Positions 34,361 through 45,433 of a stretch of 64,000 bases of DNA are shown here, piece after piece. A program made the translations under genes and the position numbers. The notes under the pieces were generated by a model. That model ran no database searches. It saw nothing but the letters and a program-made list of their open reading frames with translations, and was not told the DNA's origin. Within the stretch, counting starts at the first letter, position 1. Each line of letters opens with the position of its first letter. Source of the stretch: Orientallactaga sibirica (lineage: Eukaryota > Chordata > Mammalia > Rodentia > Dipodidae); NCBI GenBank assembly GCA_036365145.1, contig JAEOAD010002183.1, forward strand, positions 3,683,501 through 3,747,500, written 5' to 3'.

Positions 34361-35479
34361 CCTTCTGTGGTACTTTGAATGGATGTCCTTCAATATAGTT
34401 AGGAATTTATTAAAGCCTGTAATTTAGATCTCCCGCCACCTGCCTGCAGGAGGTGTCACTGTGGGCAGATCCTGGGGTCCAGCCCTAGGGTGTGGGGTGA
34501 ACCTGAAATTCCAGCCAAAGACATGCAAAGTTCTGAGCTTTGCCTGGGGTTCCTGGCTTGTACTTGCTTGTATTGTTGGTGGTTTTTTTTCCTCTGGCTG
34601 TGAAGGGGGGTAGAGTTAGGGTGACTGGACCCCTAAAGGTAAAAAGGGGAAAGTTTTTCTTATCTCTTGCCTAGTTCCAAAGAACTGTTTTCCCACAATC
34701 AGGACCCCTCCTGGGAGGGAGGTCTTTCATAGGATTTAAACATTGTGGTTGGTCATGTTAAGCTAACCTCTTCCTGAGACAGCCTTAGTCCTAACCAACC
34801 AGCTGGCCCTCTGGTTCACCTGGGCCCAAAGACAACCCACACCCCAAAGGTTGTAAATACCTTTGCAAGGAAAGGACAGGCTCTCTGGCTCTCTGATCAC
34901 TTGGGAACTTCCAGCTGTTAGGGTAGGTTTTTCCTTCTGCTGGGCCTGGGCTGGCTCAGCTGCTAGGAGCTCAGCCTAGGAACTAGCCCAGGCCCAGTCG
35001 GATGGGGCCCCCACCCCTTACTCTCTGCATGAGTTTTCATCCTCTCCAGCTCCCCACACGGCAGGAGCTCCTTGAACTTTCTTTCCTCTTCTTTCCGCGC
35101 TTTTTTCCCAGATCTGTCTGGGTCACATGGTCTCCTGAGCACAAGTGGCCCACATGGACTTTTGGGCTTCACATGGTGTACTTCTCTTCTCCCCACTTTG
35201 TTTCCCCTTACCTCTCAGCCTTCCCTTTCCACATTCCTTTGTAAAAGCTAAATAAAATGTGATATTTTAAAAATCATTCTCTTAAATCTGGAATTGCCAG
35301 TTCTTTGGTTAGTTTGCAGATATGAACTCAGGGCTTAGGGTTCCAGGAAGCACCCCAGAACTCCAATTTCCCCATTACATCTGGACCCTCTATCTGTAAG
35401 CTTCAATAAATCCCTTCCTCTATAACTGTGCCTGGTTTGAAAGTTCATCCCAGCAACTGAAGCTGACTGTTGCACCTTC
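34361..35479 (+). mobile_element. MaLR solo LTR with exact TSD, host of a younger LTR
   Basis: The MaLR LTR (34366-34598 and 35380-35474) begins TGTGGTACTTTGAATGGATG and ends GACTGTTGCA. The 5-bp TSD ccttc is exact at 34361-34365 and 35475-35479, spanning the nested insertion. Confidence 0.88.
34599..35379 (+). mobile_element. Solo ERV LTR, copy 2, nested in MaLR LTR
   Basis: It starts TGTGAAGG and ends CCCCATTACA. It is homologous throughout to the LTR at 20151. Flanks tctggc and tctgga give a 6-bp TSD with one mismatch, which favours a class II (ERVK-type) element. Confidence 0.87.
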
Positions 35480-35548
35480 TAATGCTGCTGATGAAAAAAC
35501 ATGGAAATGTATGTACAGAGCCTTTCACACAGTTGAGAATCAAGGTCC

Positions 35549-35705
35549 TTTTTTTTTTTTTTTTTTTTGTTTTTGAGGCAGGGTCTCACTGTAGCTCAGG
35601 CTGACCTGGAATTCACTCTGTAGTCTCAGGATGGCTTTGAACTCACTGTGATCCTCCTACCTCTGCCTCCCGAATGCTGGGATTAAAGGCACCACCACGG
35701 CCAGC
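35549..35705 (-). mobile_element. B1 SINE
   Basis: A poly(T) tract, then TTTTGAGGCAGGGTCTCACT to CCACCACGGCCAGC. Confidence 0.93.
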
Positions 35706-35859
35706 CAACGTACATTTAATAACACGTTGTACTTTTTATTCACTGCCATCCCTCTAGTCAGGAACTATTCGTTTGAACCATCATCTTAGCATTTTGAAAA
35801 GTGTTTTCATACCCCATGTAATCTCATAGGCAAGGTCAAGTGTATTCCTTACTATAATG

Positions 35860-36207
35860 TGTAATCTTCATTGTCAACTTCACTAGATTTAGAATCAGCA
35901 TGAAAATACACTGCTGTTTGTCCATGAAGGATTTTCCAGAAAGGTCTAACTGAGGACTGAAGACCTACCCAGAATGTGGGCAGCACCATCCCACGAGCTG
36001 GTGCCTTGGACTACATAAAAAGGAGAAAGGGAGCTGCGTTAATCTCTCTTTGTTTCCTGATTACAGATGCAATGTGACCAGACCACCTCATTCTCTTGTC
36101 ACCACAACCTCTCCCATGATGACTGTACCCAAAAGGTGAACCAAAATAATCCTATCCACTCTTAAGTTACTTTTGTCACAGCAATGAGAAAAGAAACTAA
36201 TTCAGTT
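35860..36207 (+). mobile_element. Rodent interspersed repeat, family uncertain
   Basis: AATCTTCATTGTCAACTTCA, then GAATGTGGGCAGCACCATCC, CTACATAAAAAGGAGAAAGG, TTCCTGATTACAGATGCAAT and CAGCAATGAGAAAAGAAACT form a known rodent repeat order, possibly an old L1 3' end. The same family recurs at 63218. Confidence 0.55.
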
Positions 36208-36219
36208 ATCCAGGTGTTT

Positions 36220-36411
36220 GATAGCCTTTGCTAACTGGCATTCCCGTGTGCCTAGGTGATAGCCTTTGCTAACTGACATTCCTGTGTGCCTAGGTGAGAT
36301 AGCCTTTGCTAACTGACATTCCTGTGTGCCTAGGTGAGATAGCCTTTGCTAACTGACATTCCTGTGTGCCTAGGTGATAGCCTTTGCTAACTGGCATTTC
36401 CTGTGTGCAGG
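36220..36411. repeat. Minisatellite, five copies of a 36-40 bp unit
   Basis: Each unit contains GATAGCCTTTGCTAACTGAC and ATTCCTGTGTGCCTAGGT. Copies are 38, 40, 40, 38 and 36 bp, differing by a terminal GA. Confidence 0.95.
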
Positions 36412-37105
36412 CATCTCATTCATCACACAAGGACAGAATTCTGGTAGAGATCTTTTCTGCTCATGCTGATTCATGGAAAGACACAGGCAACTAGAAAAGA
36501 GTGTGTTCAAGGGAGGCTGAGATGAGTTGGTTCTTCTGGTCATCTACCTAATGACCAGGGTTAGGAGGTTCTAGGTTGAGGTCAGGTGTGGCAGAGAAGA
36601 AACTGGTGGTTAGGCCTTCTTTTGCCTTTGGACTCTGTCTCCTGAGCAGCAAGGCAGGTAGAAAGATAGGAGAGAAAACTCTTGGCTTACTAGGATAGTT
36701 CTCAGCAGTTGTATCCATATGCTGAGGTGGGAAGGCACATTTACTGTCACCAAGGGCCACAGCTCACACTTGGGACAGAGAGTTGGTAATGTGCCATTCT
36801 GAACCAGAGCTCAGAGTACTTGGTGAAGCTTGTGAGTATCCAGATAACTCTAGTTGTGCATTCTCCATGTGTCCGTTCAAACAGATATGCAGCAGACAAC
36901 CTCAGGAAGGCAGAATAGGGGTATGGATGGAAGCAGGCATAGAGCATGACATCTGCTTGGTAGGGTAGGCAGGACTGAGTCTTCCAAGCAGCTTCAAAGA
37001 AGGGCTCCATTTTGTACATTCTGTCTTTCTCAGGTCACTGGTAGATTCACAGCAAGTAGTCAAGTAGCCTATTGATATGCCTAAAGCTGGTGTGTGTGTG
37101 GATTT
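36412..37105. other. Non-coding intron, nothing recognised
   Basis: No identified repeat or gene. Confidence 0.35.
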
Positions 37106-37460
37106 AGTTTCATCATTCATTCATTCATCAAACTCCATTGAGCATACATATAGCAGAAACTTTCTATGATTAATCCTGGTTGACGAAATGATAATTAAGA
37201 ACCAGTATCTGTTCCCTAAAAAGACCAACAGTCTTATTGAGGGAGGGGCTGGAAAACGAACAACTACATGATCAGTGTTATGATAGAAAAAGCTCAAGGT
37301 GGTGTAGGAGCACAGAGGAGAGACAAGGTGAGGGAATGGCTCTAGAAGTCTCTTGGAGGAAGTGAAAGCTGAACTGGGCCTTGAAGAATGAGTGAGGAAT
37401 TGTCTTAGTACAAAATAACTTTTGGGTAGAAAGAAAGGTCATTCAGATAGACATGGGCAA
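37106..37460 (-). mobile_element. L2 fragment
   Basis: TTCATTCATTCATC, a GAGCATACATATAGCAG region and the GGGCCTTGAAGAATGAGTGA part fit the reversed L2 3' region. Confidence 0.55.
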
Positions 37461-37789
37461 CTGAACAGTGTGGAAGGCTCCTGTTGGTGCAGCCTTCTGG
37501 GTGACCAATCAAGTCAGAGTCAAGACTGGCACAACAGAGACCAATGCACTATGTGTTCCCTGCTGAGGAGTTGAGAGCTTGTTGTGCAGGCTTTGGTGGG
37601 CTGCTGAGGATTTAAAAGAGGATAGAAAGGAGTATGTCATAAACGAAAAACATTGTTGGGTAGGTGGAGTAGGAGGAGGAGGACAGAAGGTAATAGTTAC
37701 AAAATGCACAAGTTCATCTAGGTACTTAGGCTCCTTTGTAGAAACACATACAGCTGAGGACAGGTTATATCATAAAAAGAAAACTGTCA

Positions 37790-38670
37790 CTTATGTTTTA
37801 CAAATAGGATGATTTTACATATATTTTAAAAACAGAATCACTTATATTTTGATTTCATTATTGCTAGTAATGTGTTAATGTTGAGTAACTTCATTATTTT
37901 ACATGCTGCCACATGGATAAACCTTAGAAACTGTATGGCAGAATGCAGGTCGGGCCTTAGCCAAACTGCATGCTAAAAGAAACCAGGCCACGCCCCTCGG
38001 GTTTTCTCACCAGGATGGCGGGTAGTCAATGAGGGGTAAGACCCCATGAGATGGGGCAACCTAAGACAGGCACCGTCGCATGTGATGATCCCTTGGGGCC
38101 TGGGGTCAACAATGGCTTGGCAAAGAACCATGCCTCCCAGGATTGCCAATAATAAAATCAAAAAGGCGGATAGGTATGGCACAATGCAGGTCAGGCCCTA
38201 GCCAGACCACATGCTAAAAGAAACCAGGAAGTGGCTTCTGTGGATGTGGCATCCCACATAGGCCTGGCGTGACAACAGCTATAGTCTCATGCTGGCGAGA
38301 AACCTGCTGTGAGATGATCTGCCCAGAGACCAGCTGTCATTGGTCATGAGAGGGACCACCCCATATAATGATTGGCCAGCCAAACCCTTTAAACCCCCTA
38401 CACTTCCTTGAATAAACGAGTTTGCAGCAGCTCGCCCACTGCCTGCTTCCACCTGACTCCCGGAATCTGTGTCGTGACTCTGCGCCTTTCACCCCCCACT
38501 TGGCAGAGACCCTGCCGTCCCTCCTGGGCTGGCCCTAGGAGGGACCCCAACAAGAACCATTATGCTAAGTGAAAAAAGCCAGTTACCAGAGACTAAAATA
38601 CTGCATTATTCTATTTTGGATGAACTAGAAAGAATGTCTACCAAATCCAACTGCTGACAGTATATTTGCC
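37790..38670 (+). mobile_element. Old L1 3' fragment split by a provirus remnant
   Basis: The left part ends CTGCCACATGGATAAACCTTAG. The right part continues ACCATTATGCTAAGTGAAAA and TACTGCATTATTCTATTTTG. This is the order of an old L1 3' region. Confidence 0.6.
37926..38558 (+). mobile_element. Deleted provirus: LTR start + internal 3' end + 3' LTR
   Basis: About 56 bp of LTR start (37932-37988) are followed by ~180 bp of other sequence, a purine stretch (AAAAAGGCGGA) and a complete LTR (38172-38552) that repeats the same start. The LTR has TATA-like CCATATAATG, AATAAACGAG and a CA end. The 6-bp TSD is agaaac/agaacc with one mismatch. No coding region remains. Confidence 0.75.
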
Positions 38671-40386
38671 TAGCAGTGTATCAGAGCACAAGAGCTGATC
38701 AAGTTTCAGGAACTTTGTGGGCTGATTGTTAAACACAGCCATTGTTAAAAATTAAATGATGTAAACATATATGTCAACACATTATATTAGGATACAAGTA
38801 CTAAATATGTAAAACTCATTACTTTTAAGTATGTTACTACTTTTTACTGCTCCATATGCTCTGGAGGTTCTTTAAGTCTGTGTTGTGTCTGTATCTAATA
38901 AGAATACTACATGTTAAGCTTTGCTTCTTAACTCTACGTCCTATTCTGTTATATTGGTACCTTGAAATTAGTGTTGGTGGGAGTATTCACACCCTGAATT
39001 GGCAAATGAAACAAATCTATGCTTGATTTCCTGTTTTTTTGATTAATTTAGAGTAGATAAAAAGGTGATGAAGAAAATGCTAACATGACAAATTAAACTT
39101 AAAAGTGTGGTGTGTCTATTGATGTTACTTTGTGTTAAATGGCACAAACAATTGTGTTAGATCTGTAATCCAAGTCAACAAGGAAATTGTTCTTGCCAGC
39201 AGATGCGAATGATAAGCTGACACGTATCTTGTTTCACTTTTATCTTGTTAACACAAAGGAAATATCAGCCAGCATTCATACTGAAGCCTCACCCATTCAT
39301 CAGTGACATGGTGAATTCCCTCCTGCACGGGGTAGTCACTGCAGTGCATTTTGTCACATGACAGTGAATTGCAACTTTGGGATGATTATGGACACCAGAA
39401 TTCAATTAAAACAATAAAGTCATTCTGTATAGCCGTATGGAATTATAAATAAAGAGAATCATATATTTCATAATTATTTGTTAAACATCATTTATATTAG
39501 TAAAATTTATTATAAAATTGTTCACATGCAATGCATGCATTCTCTTCTCTAAAAGATCTGATTGCTAAACATCTAACATACTAACACTTGAAAGGTCCCC
39601 ACAACTCAGCCTCCACTCTGGGCACAGCAGGCGATCTCCAACTGGCTAAGATTGTGTTTTCACTCTTGGTGAAGTGGGATTCCAAAATGTATATGAAGCT
39701 CAGTTACAGAGAAAAATGTTCCTTTTATTGCAAATTCCAATTATAAGTATGTTTAGAATTTATTTCTATTTTGCATCTGAAATTCTAGTTGAGCAAGGAG
39801 ACTGCAAGGTCTCTGTTTATCCCTTCAGCAGTATGTCCCACTTGGGGAATGCAGGGGGCTTCCAGCCCCGTTGTAACAATATTAATGATGCCCTCTTGAT
39901 CCTGACTCATAAAAGAAGCTGCTGTAGGTCAGTGTGCCTTGAAGTGGACATAAATCCTGAGGCTGCCTGCCTAACCTTTAACCTTTTGGCAGCTGTCGCC
40001 TTGAGGTATTTGGCTGAACTGCTGAGAAGTGGGGGTGTTACAGAACCAAGACCTTTAAATGGACTTCATAATTTTTGTCCCACACTTAAGGCTATGCCAG
40101 AAATTTATCACAAGCAGTAGATGTGTTTGGTGTCAACAGAGCCACAGAATTGGAAATTTTGGCATCATCACCTCTGCCCACTAGAGCTTGTACCCATGGA
40201 GAACGTGCCAGGAATGACCTGTAGTCATTCACAGAATCATTTGCTTTGCTACTTCAGAGGCAAGCATCAATAATTTGAGTCATCTTCCTCCAGTTTAGTC
40301 AAGACCCCAGACTGCTTACCTGGGATGGCCCTGTCTTTATGTTGATACATAAATGTTTACAGCACATTGCTCTTTACAAAGTAAGT
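38671..40386. other. Non-coding intron, nothing recognised
   Basis: Very AT-rich to ~39550. An open frame of 148 codons at 39674-40120 (plus) has no recognisable domain and no supporting signals. I do not call it a gene. Confidence 0.35.
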
Positions 40387-40660
40387 CAAGAGCTGAGGAG
40401 ATGACTCAGTGAATAAAGTGAATTCAGATCCCCAGAACCCAGCAGGAAATTCCCTTCTAGTGTGTGTGTTGGCCAGCTATCCTGTTCAATGAAGTGGTGC
40501 TTGCTTTTCAAAAGCCTGATGGTCTGGGTTCTATTTCTCAGTAACCACATAAAGCCAGACACATAAAGTGACACATTGATCTGGAGTTAGTTGGCCCTAG
40601 CATGACCATATTCTCTCTCTCTCTCTGCCCACACCCCTCTCAGATAAACAAATATAGTTT
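40387..40660 (+). mobile_element. DIP-like SINE, diverged and rearranged
   Basis: GAGCTGAGGAGATGACTCAG, then AACCACATAAAGCCAGACAC, GATCTGGAGTTAG and a TCTCTC tract. An extra ~80 bp splits the head. Confidence 0.65.
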
Positions 40661-40782
40661 AACAACAGCCAAAAGCACCAACAACAGATAATGGTGGCTT
40701 TCTTTCTCTGGATGGGATTATAAGTAATGTTTTTTCTTAGTAGTTATCATGTATCTGTACAGAGCATCTACTTTATAATCTA

Positions 40783-41046
40783 GAAAACATTATTTTTAAA
40801 CTTTTTAAAAAATTTATTTGAGAGAAAGAGAAAGAAGAGAGAGAATGGGAGAGTCAGGGCCTTCAGCTGTTGCAAATGAACTCCAGATTTGTGGGTCCCC
40901 TTGTGTGCATGTGTGACATTGCATGCATGCATCACTGTGCGTGTGGCTATGTGGGACCTGGAGATTTGACCATAAGTTCTTAGGCTTTCCAGGCAAGTGC
41001 CTTAACCACTAAGTCATCTCTTCAACCTGAAAACATTATTTTTAAA
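40783..41046 (-). mobile_element. DIP-like SINE with exact 18-bp TSD
   Basis: The TSD gaaaacattatttttaaa is exact at 40783-40800 and 41029-41046. The body includes GTGTGACATTGCATGCATGC, an intermediate form of the extra block. Confidence 0.95.
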
Positions 41047-42024
41047 ATAATGCATTTGAGGGAGGAAGCATGAAAAAAAGCAAAAACAAACCCATGTCAG
41101 TTGGCCCATTTGAGTTATCCCACCCACCATCCCAAGCCCCCAGGCATGCACCAAGCTGAAAGGGCATGCCAACAAGGGAACCAGCTCAGCTAACAGCAAC
41201 AACCAGAATCCTGGACCCTGAGTTCTCCACCTTCCCCCAAGAGATACCACGATCTAGGGTTGTTCGTCCACACCTTGAATTTCCAAAGGAGGTGAGAGAA
41301 GCTGGTCCATCCTCATCCTTCATGCACTGACCATGGGATGGGGGTGGGCGTGCATGGGTGGATGAAGTGCTATTTAGCTCTGGTGCCAAGTGAGGAACCA
41401 TCCATAGCAGTTGCTCACATATAGCTTGGCTCTCCTGTGTGCTGTGAGCTGATGCAGTGTTGCTGCAATCCACTCTGGATATAAATTTGTAGCTGAATTT
41501 TTGTGGCTCAGACATGGGGGTATTGGTGTGTCCTGGAATAAGAACAAATGACCCTCTGGAGATAGAAAAATGCTGTGACAAGAACCAATGTAAAACAAGA
41601 ATTTTAGCCTGGTTCATTTGCCTGGTGATGGTTCATTGCTCCAGGCTGGGCTTGACCTGAGGGGCCTCAGATAAACAACACACTGCTGCATCTGTGGACT
41701 AATGATGTTCTACAAAAATGGTTAATCTGAACAAAATTGACTGCTAACATTGGCTCAACATTAATACTGCCCTCTGTTACAGGTAGCTCTGGAAATGAGA
41801 AGCAGTTGTCCCCTGGATCATGGCTGTCATGGGCCTTTTAGTTAATGTAAAAAGAGATGCCCACAGTGCCAGAAGGAACCTAGGATGGACTTTCTAGAAA
41901 TCAAGCAGAGTCAGGGAAAAGAGCACTATGGCTTGCAGATCCTTGTCTATTGACTGGCATGTATGGGAATATGGCTGAAGGATTGTTCTGGTATGACTGA
42001 GAGAGGCAAATAAGGAAGATAAGA
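41047..42024. other. Non-coding intron, nothing recognised
   Basis: Minus-strand frames near 41186-41617 overlap each other and match nothing known. Confidence 0.35.
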
Positions 42025-42145
42025 GAATGAGTTTGGAAACTTAGGCTTCAGTCCCAGTTCACTCATTTATTTCCTGTGTGATGTAGAGATAGTTATTTAA
42101 CATTTCAAAGTTTCATCTATAAGGTTAGAACAATCAATCACAAGA
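42025..42145 (+). mobile_element. MIR SINE fragment
   Basis: AGGCTTCAGTCCCAGTTCAC, TTCCTGTGTGATGTAGAGAT and TTTCAAAGTTTCATCTATAA keep the MIR core order. Confidence 0.75.
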
Positions 42146-42180
42146 CATCTGACATGAAGTGATCTCAAAAACAGAAGTAC

Positions 42181-42450
42181 AGGCTGGAGAGATAGCTTAG
42201 CTGTTAAGGTGCTTGCCTGTGAAGCCTAAGGACTCATGCTCGGCTCTCCAGGTCCCACATAAGCCAGGCACACAAAGTGACGCAAGCATGCACACACGGG
42301 GGCACACTCATCTGGAATTCGACTGCAGTGGCTAGAGGCCCTGGTGTGCCAATTCCCCCATCCCCTTTCTCTCTCCCATTAAAAAAAAAGGCCAGTTTGT
42401 TGGGCTTGCCTCAAAAAAACAAACAAACAAACAAAAAAAAAACAAAAAAA
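42181..42450 (+). mobile_element. DIP-like SINE
   Basis: The element opens AGGCTGGAGAGATAGCTTAG with a GTGACGCAAGCATGCACAC block, then a short tail. A CAAA/poly(A) tract follows to about 42450. Confidence 0.88.
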
Positions 42451-42694
42451 ACATTTCACATAAAAACTTAGCATACTTCCTGGGATATAGTGGGGATCAG
42501 GGTTGTCACTGGTGGTGGTGGTGAACTGAAAAAAAAAAAGGCAGGACTATTTGGAGGGGATGAAATGTAGTGATAATTGGTACTCTGGCATGGTGGCTGT
42601 AATGAGCATTTTTTAAGGGAAATAAATGTTTTTAGTTTGGATAGATATTGAAAAGTCTAGAATTAAGCTTTGCTGATAGGGACTATGATGTTCT

Positions 42695-42697
<3 letters not shown>

Positions 42698-42737
<40 letters not shown>

Positions 42738-42755
42738 TGTGTGTGTGTGTGTGTG
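42698..42755. repeat. (GT)n microsatellite
   Basis: Almost pure GT repeats with one GA interruption, at the edge of a B4-like piece. Confidence 0.95.
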
Positions 42756-42945
42756 ATATGTGCACGCATATGGGTGCCAGAGGACAACCATGGATGTTGC
42801 TTTTGAAGAATGTCATCCATCTTTTGTGATACAAGGTCTTTCATTGATCTGGAACTCTGGCCATGCTGACCAAGGTGCCCCAGGGATCCTCCTGTCTCTG
42901 CCTGCCTGGCATTGGGATTACAAGTGAACATTACCACACCCATCA
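42756..42945 (-). mobile_element. B4 SINE, partial
   Basis: GGGTGCCAGAGGACAACCAT, GATCTGGAACTCTGGCCATG, CAGGGATCCTCCTGTCTCTG and GGCATTGGGATTACAAGTGA follow reversed B4. Confidence 0.65.
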
Positions 42946-43479
42946 TGATCTGTACTTTTAATGCCCTCTACTAAAACTTCCTGGGTGTCATTTGCAACTA
43001 GGAAATCTTTTTTCTTTCTAGTTCCCTGAAGTTATAGAGTAGGACAGGAGCCACTGCTTCCATTGTTACTCCTATTTCCTTTTCCCAACTGCCCCAGCAA
43101 GTCTGCTGCTCTGGGCTTTCATTTCCTTCTCTGTGCATTTGCCACTGGGGATCTAGGGATCATAGGTCATCTGGGAAAGGGTCTTTGAAGGAACACAGCT
43201 CCATCACTGGGGAACCAGGAGACCCTCTGACCTGATCTGAGTGTGGCACTGTGCGAATCCCTGAGAGATGGGGATCCAACAAGCATGTGTGCCTCAGACC
43301 TGGGGAACACTGAAAATGAGTGTGCTGGGGGCCCAAGCTGTGTGGCACACATGCTTGGGCTGAGGGTTGATAATGCAGGGCCAGACTGACCTGTATGTCT
43401 CAAGCTTTCTAGTTGTCATAGGCGTTCACTTACAGCATCTCTTCTCCTCACCCAAACCCCAGGAGACAGAGAGACGGAG

Positions 43480-43590
43480 AGAGAGCAAGCTCTTTGAACC
43501 CATTCTGTGGATGAGGAAACAGAGTCAGAGAGGTTACCTGACTGGCTCAAGGTCCCATGGCTAGGGCATGGCAGGTAGTGAACAGATGTG
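43480..43590 (-). mobile_element. MIR SINE fragment
   Basis: GGATGAGGAAACAGAGTCAG, AGAGGTTACCTGACTGGCTC and AAGGTCCCATGGCTAGG are the reversed MIR core. Confidence 0.8.
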
Positions 43591-43699
43591 GTCCTTTTGA
43601 AATTTTTCCAGAGGTTAAAGGAGTGCCTGCTAAAGCACTTTCTCTGAAGGACTCCAGGAACTGTCTTAAAGAGATCCTATTAGCCCTCACATATTAGCT

Positions 43700-43760
43700 A
43701 CATGTGGCTAATATTATAATAATTTATTATGTTATAATATATATGATAATAATTATAATG
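43700..43760. repeat. AT-rich tract (ATTATA-type)
   Basis: Imperfect ATTATAAT/ATATGATAAT repeats. Confidence 0.6.
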
Positions 43761-43842
43761 TTTGCTACTATCACCAAGAGCCTGAGGAACAGCTCACTTA
43801 ATGCCATGTTTTCCTGTGATATATGTGGGAGCATTCATGAAC

Positions 43843-43844
43843 AC

Positions 43845-43882
<38 letters not shown>

Positions 43883-43912
43883 ACACACACATACATACAC
43901 ACACACACACCC
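43843..43912. repeat. (CA)n microsatellite
   Basis: CA repeats broken by three TACA interruptions. Confidence 0.95.
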
Positions 43913-44574
43913 CCCACATGAGGAAGCACTTGAGTGCTAAGGATGTGGTTCCACCACAGGAATTTTCTAGGATTTTCTGGTGCCCCCAAGACATTGGAAG
44001 ATGATATGCATGGAAGTGGGGTAGGGAAAGTAGATCATCCAGGGAGAGTTTGGGTGTCTTCACAGGTTCAAAAACAGTGCCCAAAGAAAGGTGATGAGCA
44101 CACCTCTGCTGGGAGTGGGGAGGAGGCCATCATCCTGAAGGCCACCAAGGCCTTCTTGGTTCCCGTGTGGAAGGTAGGCAGTGAGGCAGTGCCCGCTCTG
44201 GCTGTCTGCTCCCTTGGGGAAGAAGACTGGCTGGGCTGGAGGAGCGAGGTGCATTTCTCTCAGGACTGAGTCTGGCACCAGCTTTCCACAATTCAGTGAG
44301 CAAGAGGAGGAGGCCAAGATTAGGTGCCAGGGGACCTAAAGAATGCAGTTCCCAGGGTCCTGAATGTTGTCTCTGGTCCAGCTGCTCTAGTAACCTCCTA
44401 TAAGCCTTCCTGCCCAGGATCATATAGCCATTTCATTCTTTCCTTCATCCTCTTAGTCCAGGCTATTATAACAGAACACTACAGTCTGAGTGACTGCAAT
44501 GTAAGACCAAGGTGTGGGCAGATCAAGGTGCCTGGTGAGGACCTTGGTTTGTAGATAGCACATCCTTGTTGTGT
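43913..44574. other. Non-coding intron, nothing recognised
   Basis: Overlapping frames occur on both strands (43934-44423), none with a recognisable domain. Confidence 0.35.
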
Positions 44575-44579
44575 TTCTA

Positions 44580-44747
44580 ATGGGAAGGAAGAAAAGAAAG
44601 GGAAGAGAGGAGACAGGGAAATGAGGGGAGAGAGAGAGAGGAAAGGGAAGTAAAGAAAGGAGAGAGGGAAGAGGAAAAGGGGAGGGAAGGGAGAAAGATA
44701 GGGAGGAAGGCAGAGAGAAAGAGAGGGGAGAGAGAAAGAAAAAGATA
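44580..44747. repeat. Purine-rich (GGGAGA/GAAA) tract
   Basis: About 165 bp of nearly uninterrupted purines on the plus strand. Homopurine tracts of this size can form triplexes (general knowledge). Confidence 0.9.
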
Positions 44748-44935
44748 GATTCTCTAGTAGCTTTCTCTTCTTAATAGGAGATATCAAAGGGCTCCATCTT
44801 CATAACCTTATCAAAAACTAATCAAAAACTTATCAAAAACTCAGCAGAGGGTAGTTTTTCAGTGTACAATATTGAAGGAATGCAGACATTCTATTTATAA
44901 CACTCAGTAATCTATCTATTCAAGAAAGTTTTTCA

Positions 44936-45160
44936 GGGCTGGAGAGATGGCTTAGCAGTTAAGGCACATGCCTGCAAAGCCTAAGGACCCAGGTTCAATT
45001 CTCTGGCTCTCACGTAAGCCAGATGCACGTGGTAGATTGTGCATCTCGAGTTCCTTTGCAGTGGCTGGAAGCCCAGCATGCCCACTCACACACACACACA
45101 CTCTCTCCCCCTCTCTCTCTGACTCTAATAAAATAAAATCTTTTTTTAAAAAAAGGAAGT
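44936..45160 (+). mobile_element. DIP-like SINE
   Basis: GGGCTGGAGAGATGGCTTAG to a CT-rich block and ATAAAATAAAATC. Flanks gaaagtttttca and ggaagtttttca suggest a TSD. Confidence 0.92.
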
Positions 45161-45433
45161 TTTTCATGTAGGAAGCTACAATGCAATTTAGTGACAAAAA
45201 AACACTGCAGTTATGTAGGAAAAGTGACATGCATAAGACAGACACTGGGTATGAGGGGGTATTTAATGGGATATCGAGCACCATCCCAGTGTATCAGAAG
45301 AAACCTGAGCACAACAGCAGGACCCGGGCAGGCAAAGATGAACAATGGTGGCAGCTTGTGGATGTTGAGACAGCATGTGCAAAAACTGACAGCACTCTAC
45401 ATAGGATTGACTTTTTCTCACTAATCAAGATTA

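Noticed and set aside
37973..38182. 69-codon minus-strand frame with a hydrophobic stretch, as a small membrane protein
   Set aside because: It lies antisense within a deleted provirus and is most likely chance.
39674..40120. 148-codon plus-strand frame
   Set aside because: No domain I recognise and no promoter, splice or codon-bias support. This length can occur by chance in 64 kb.
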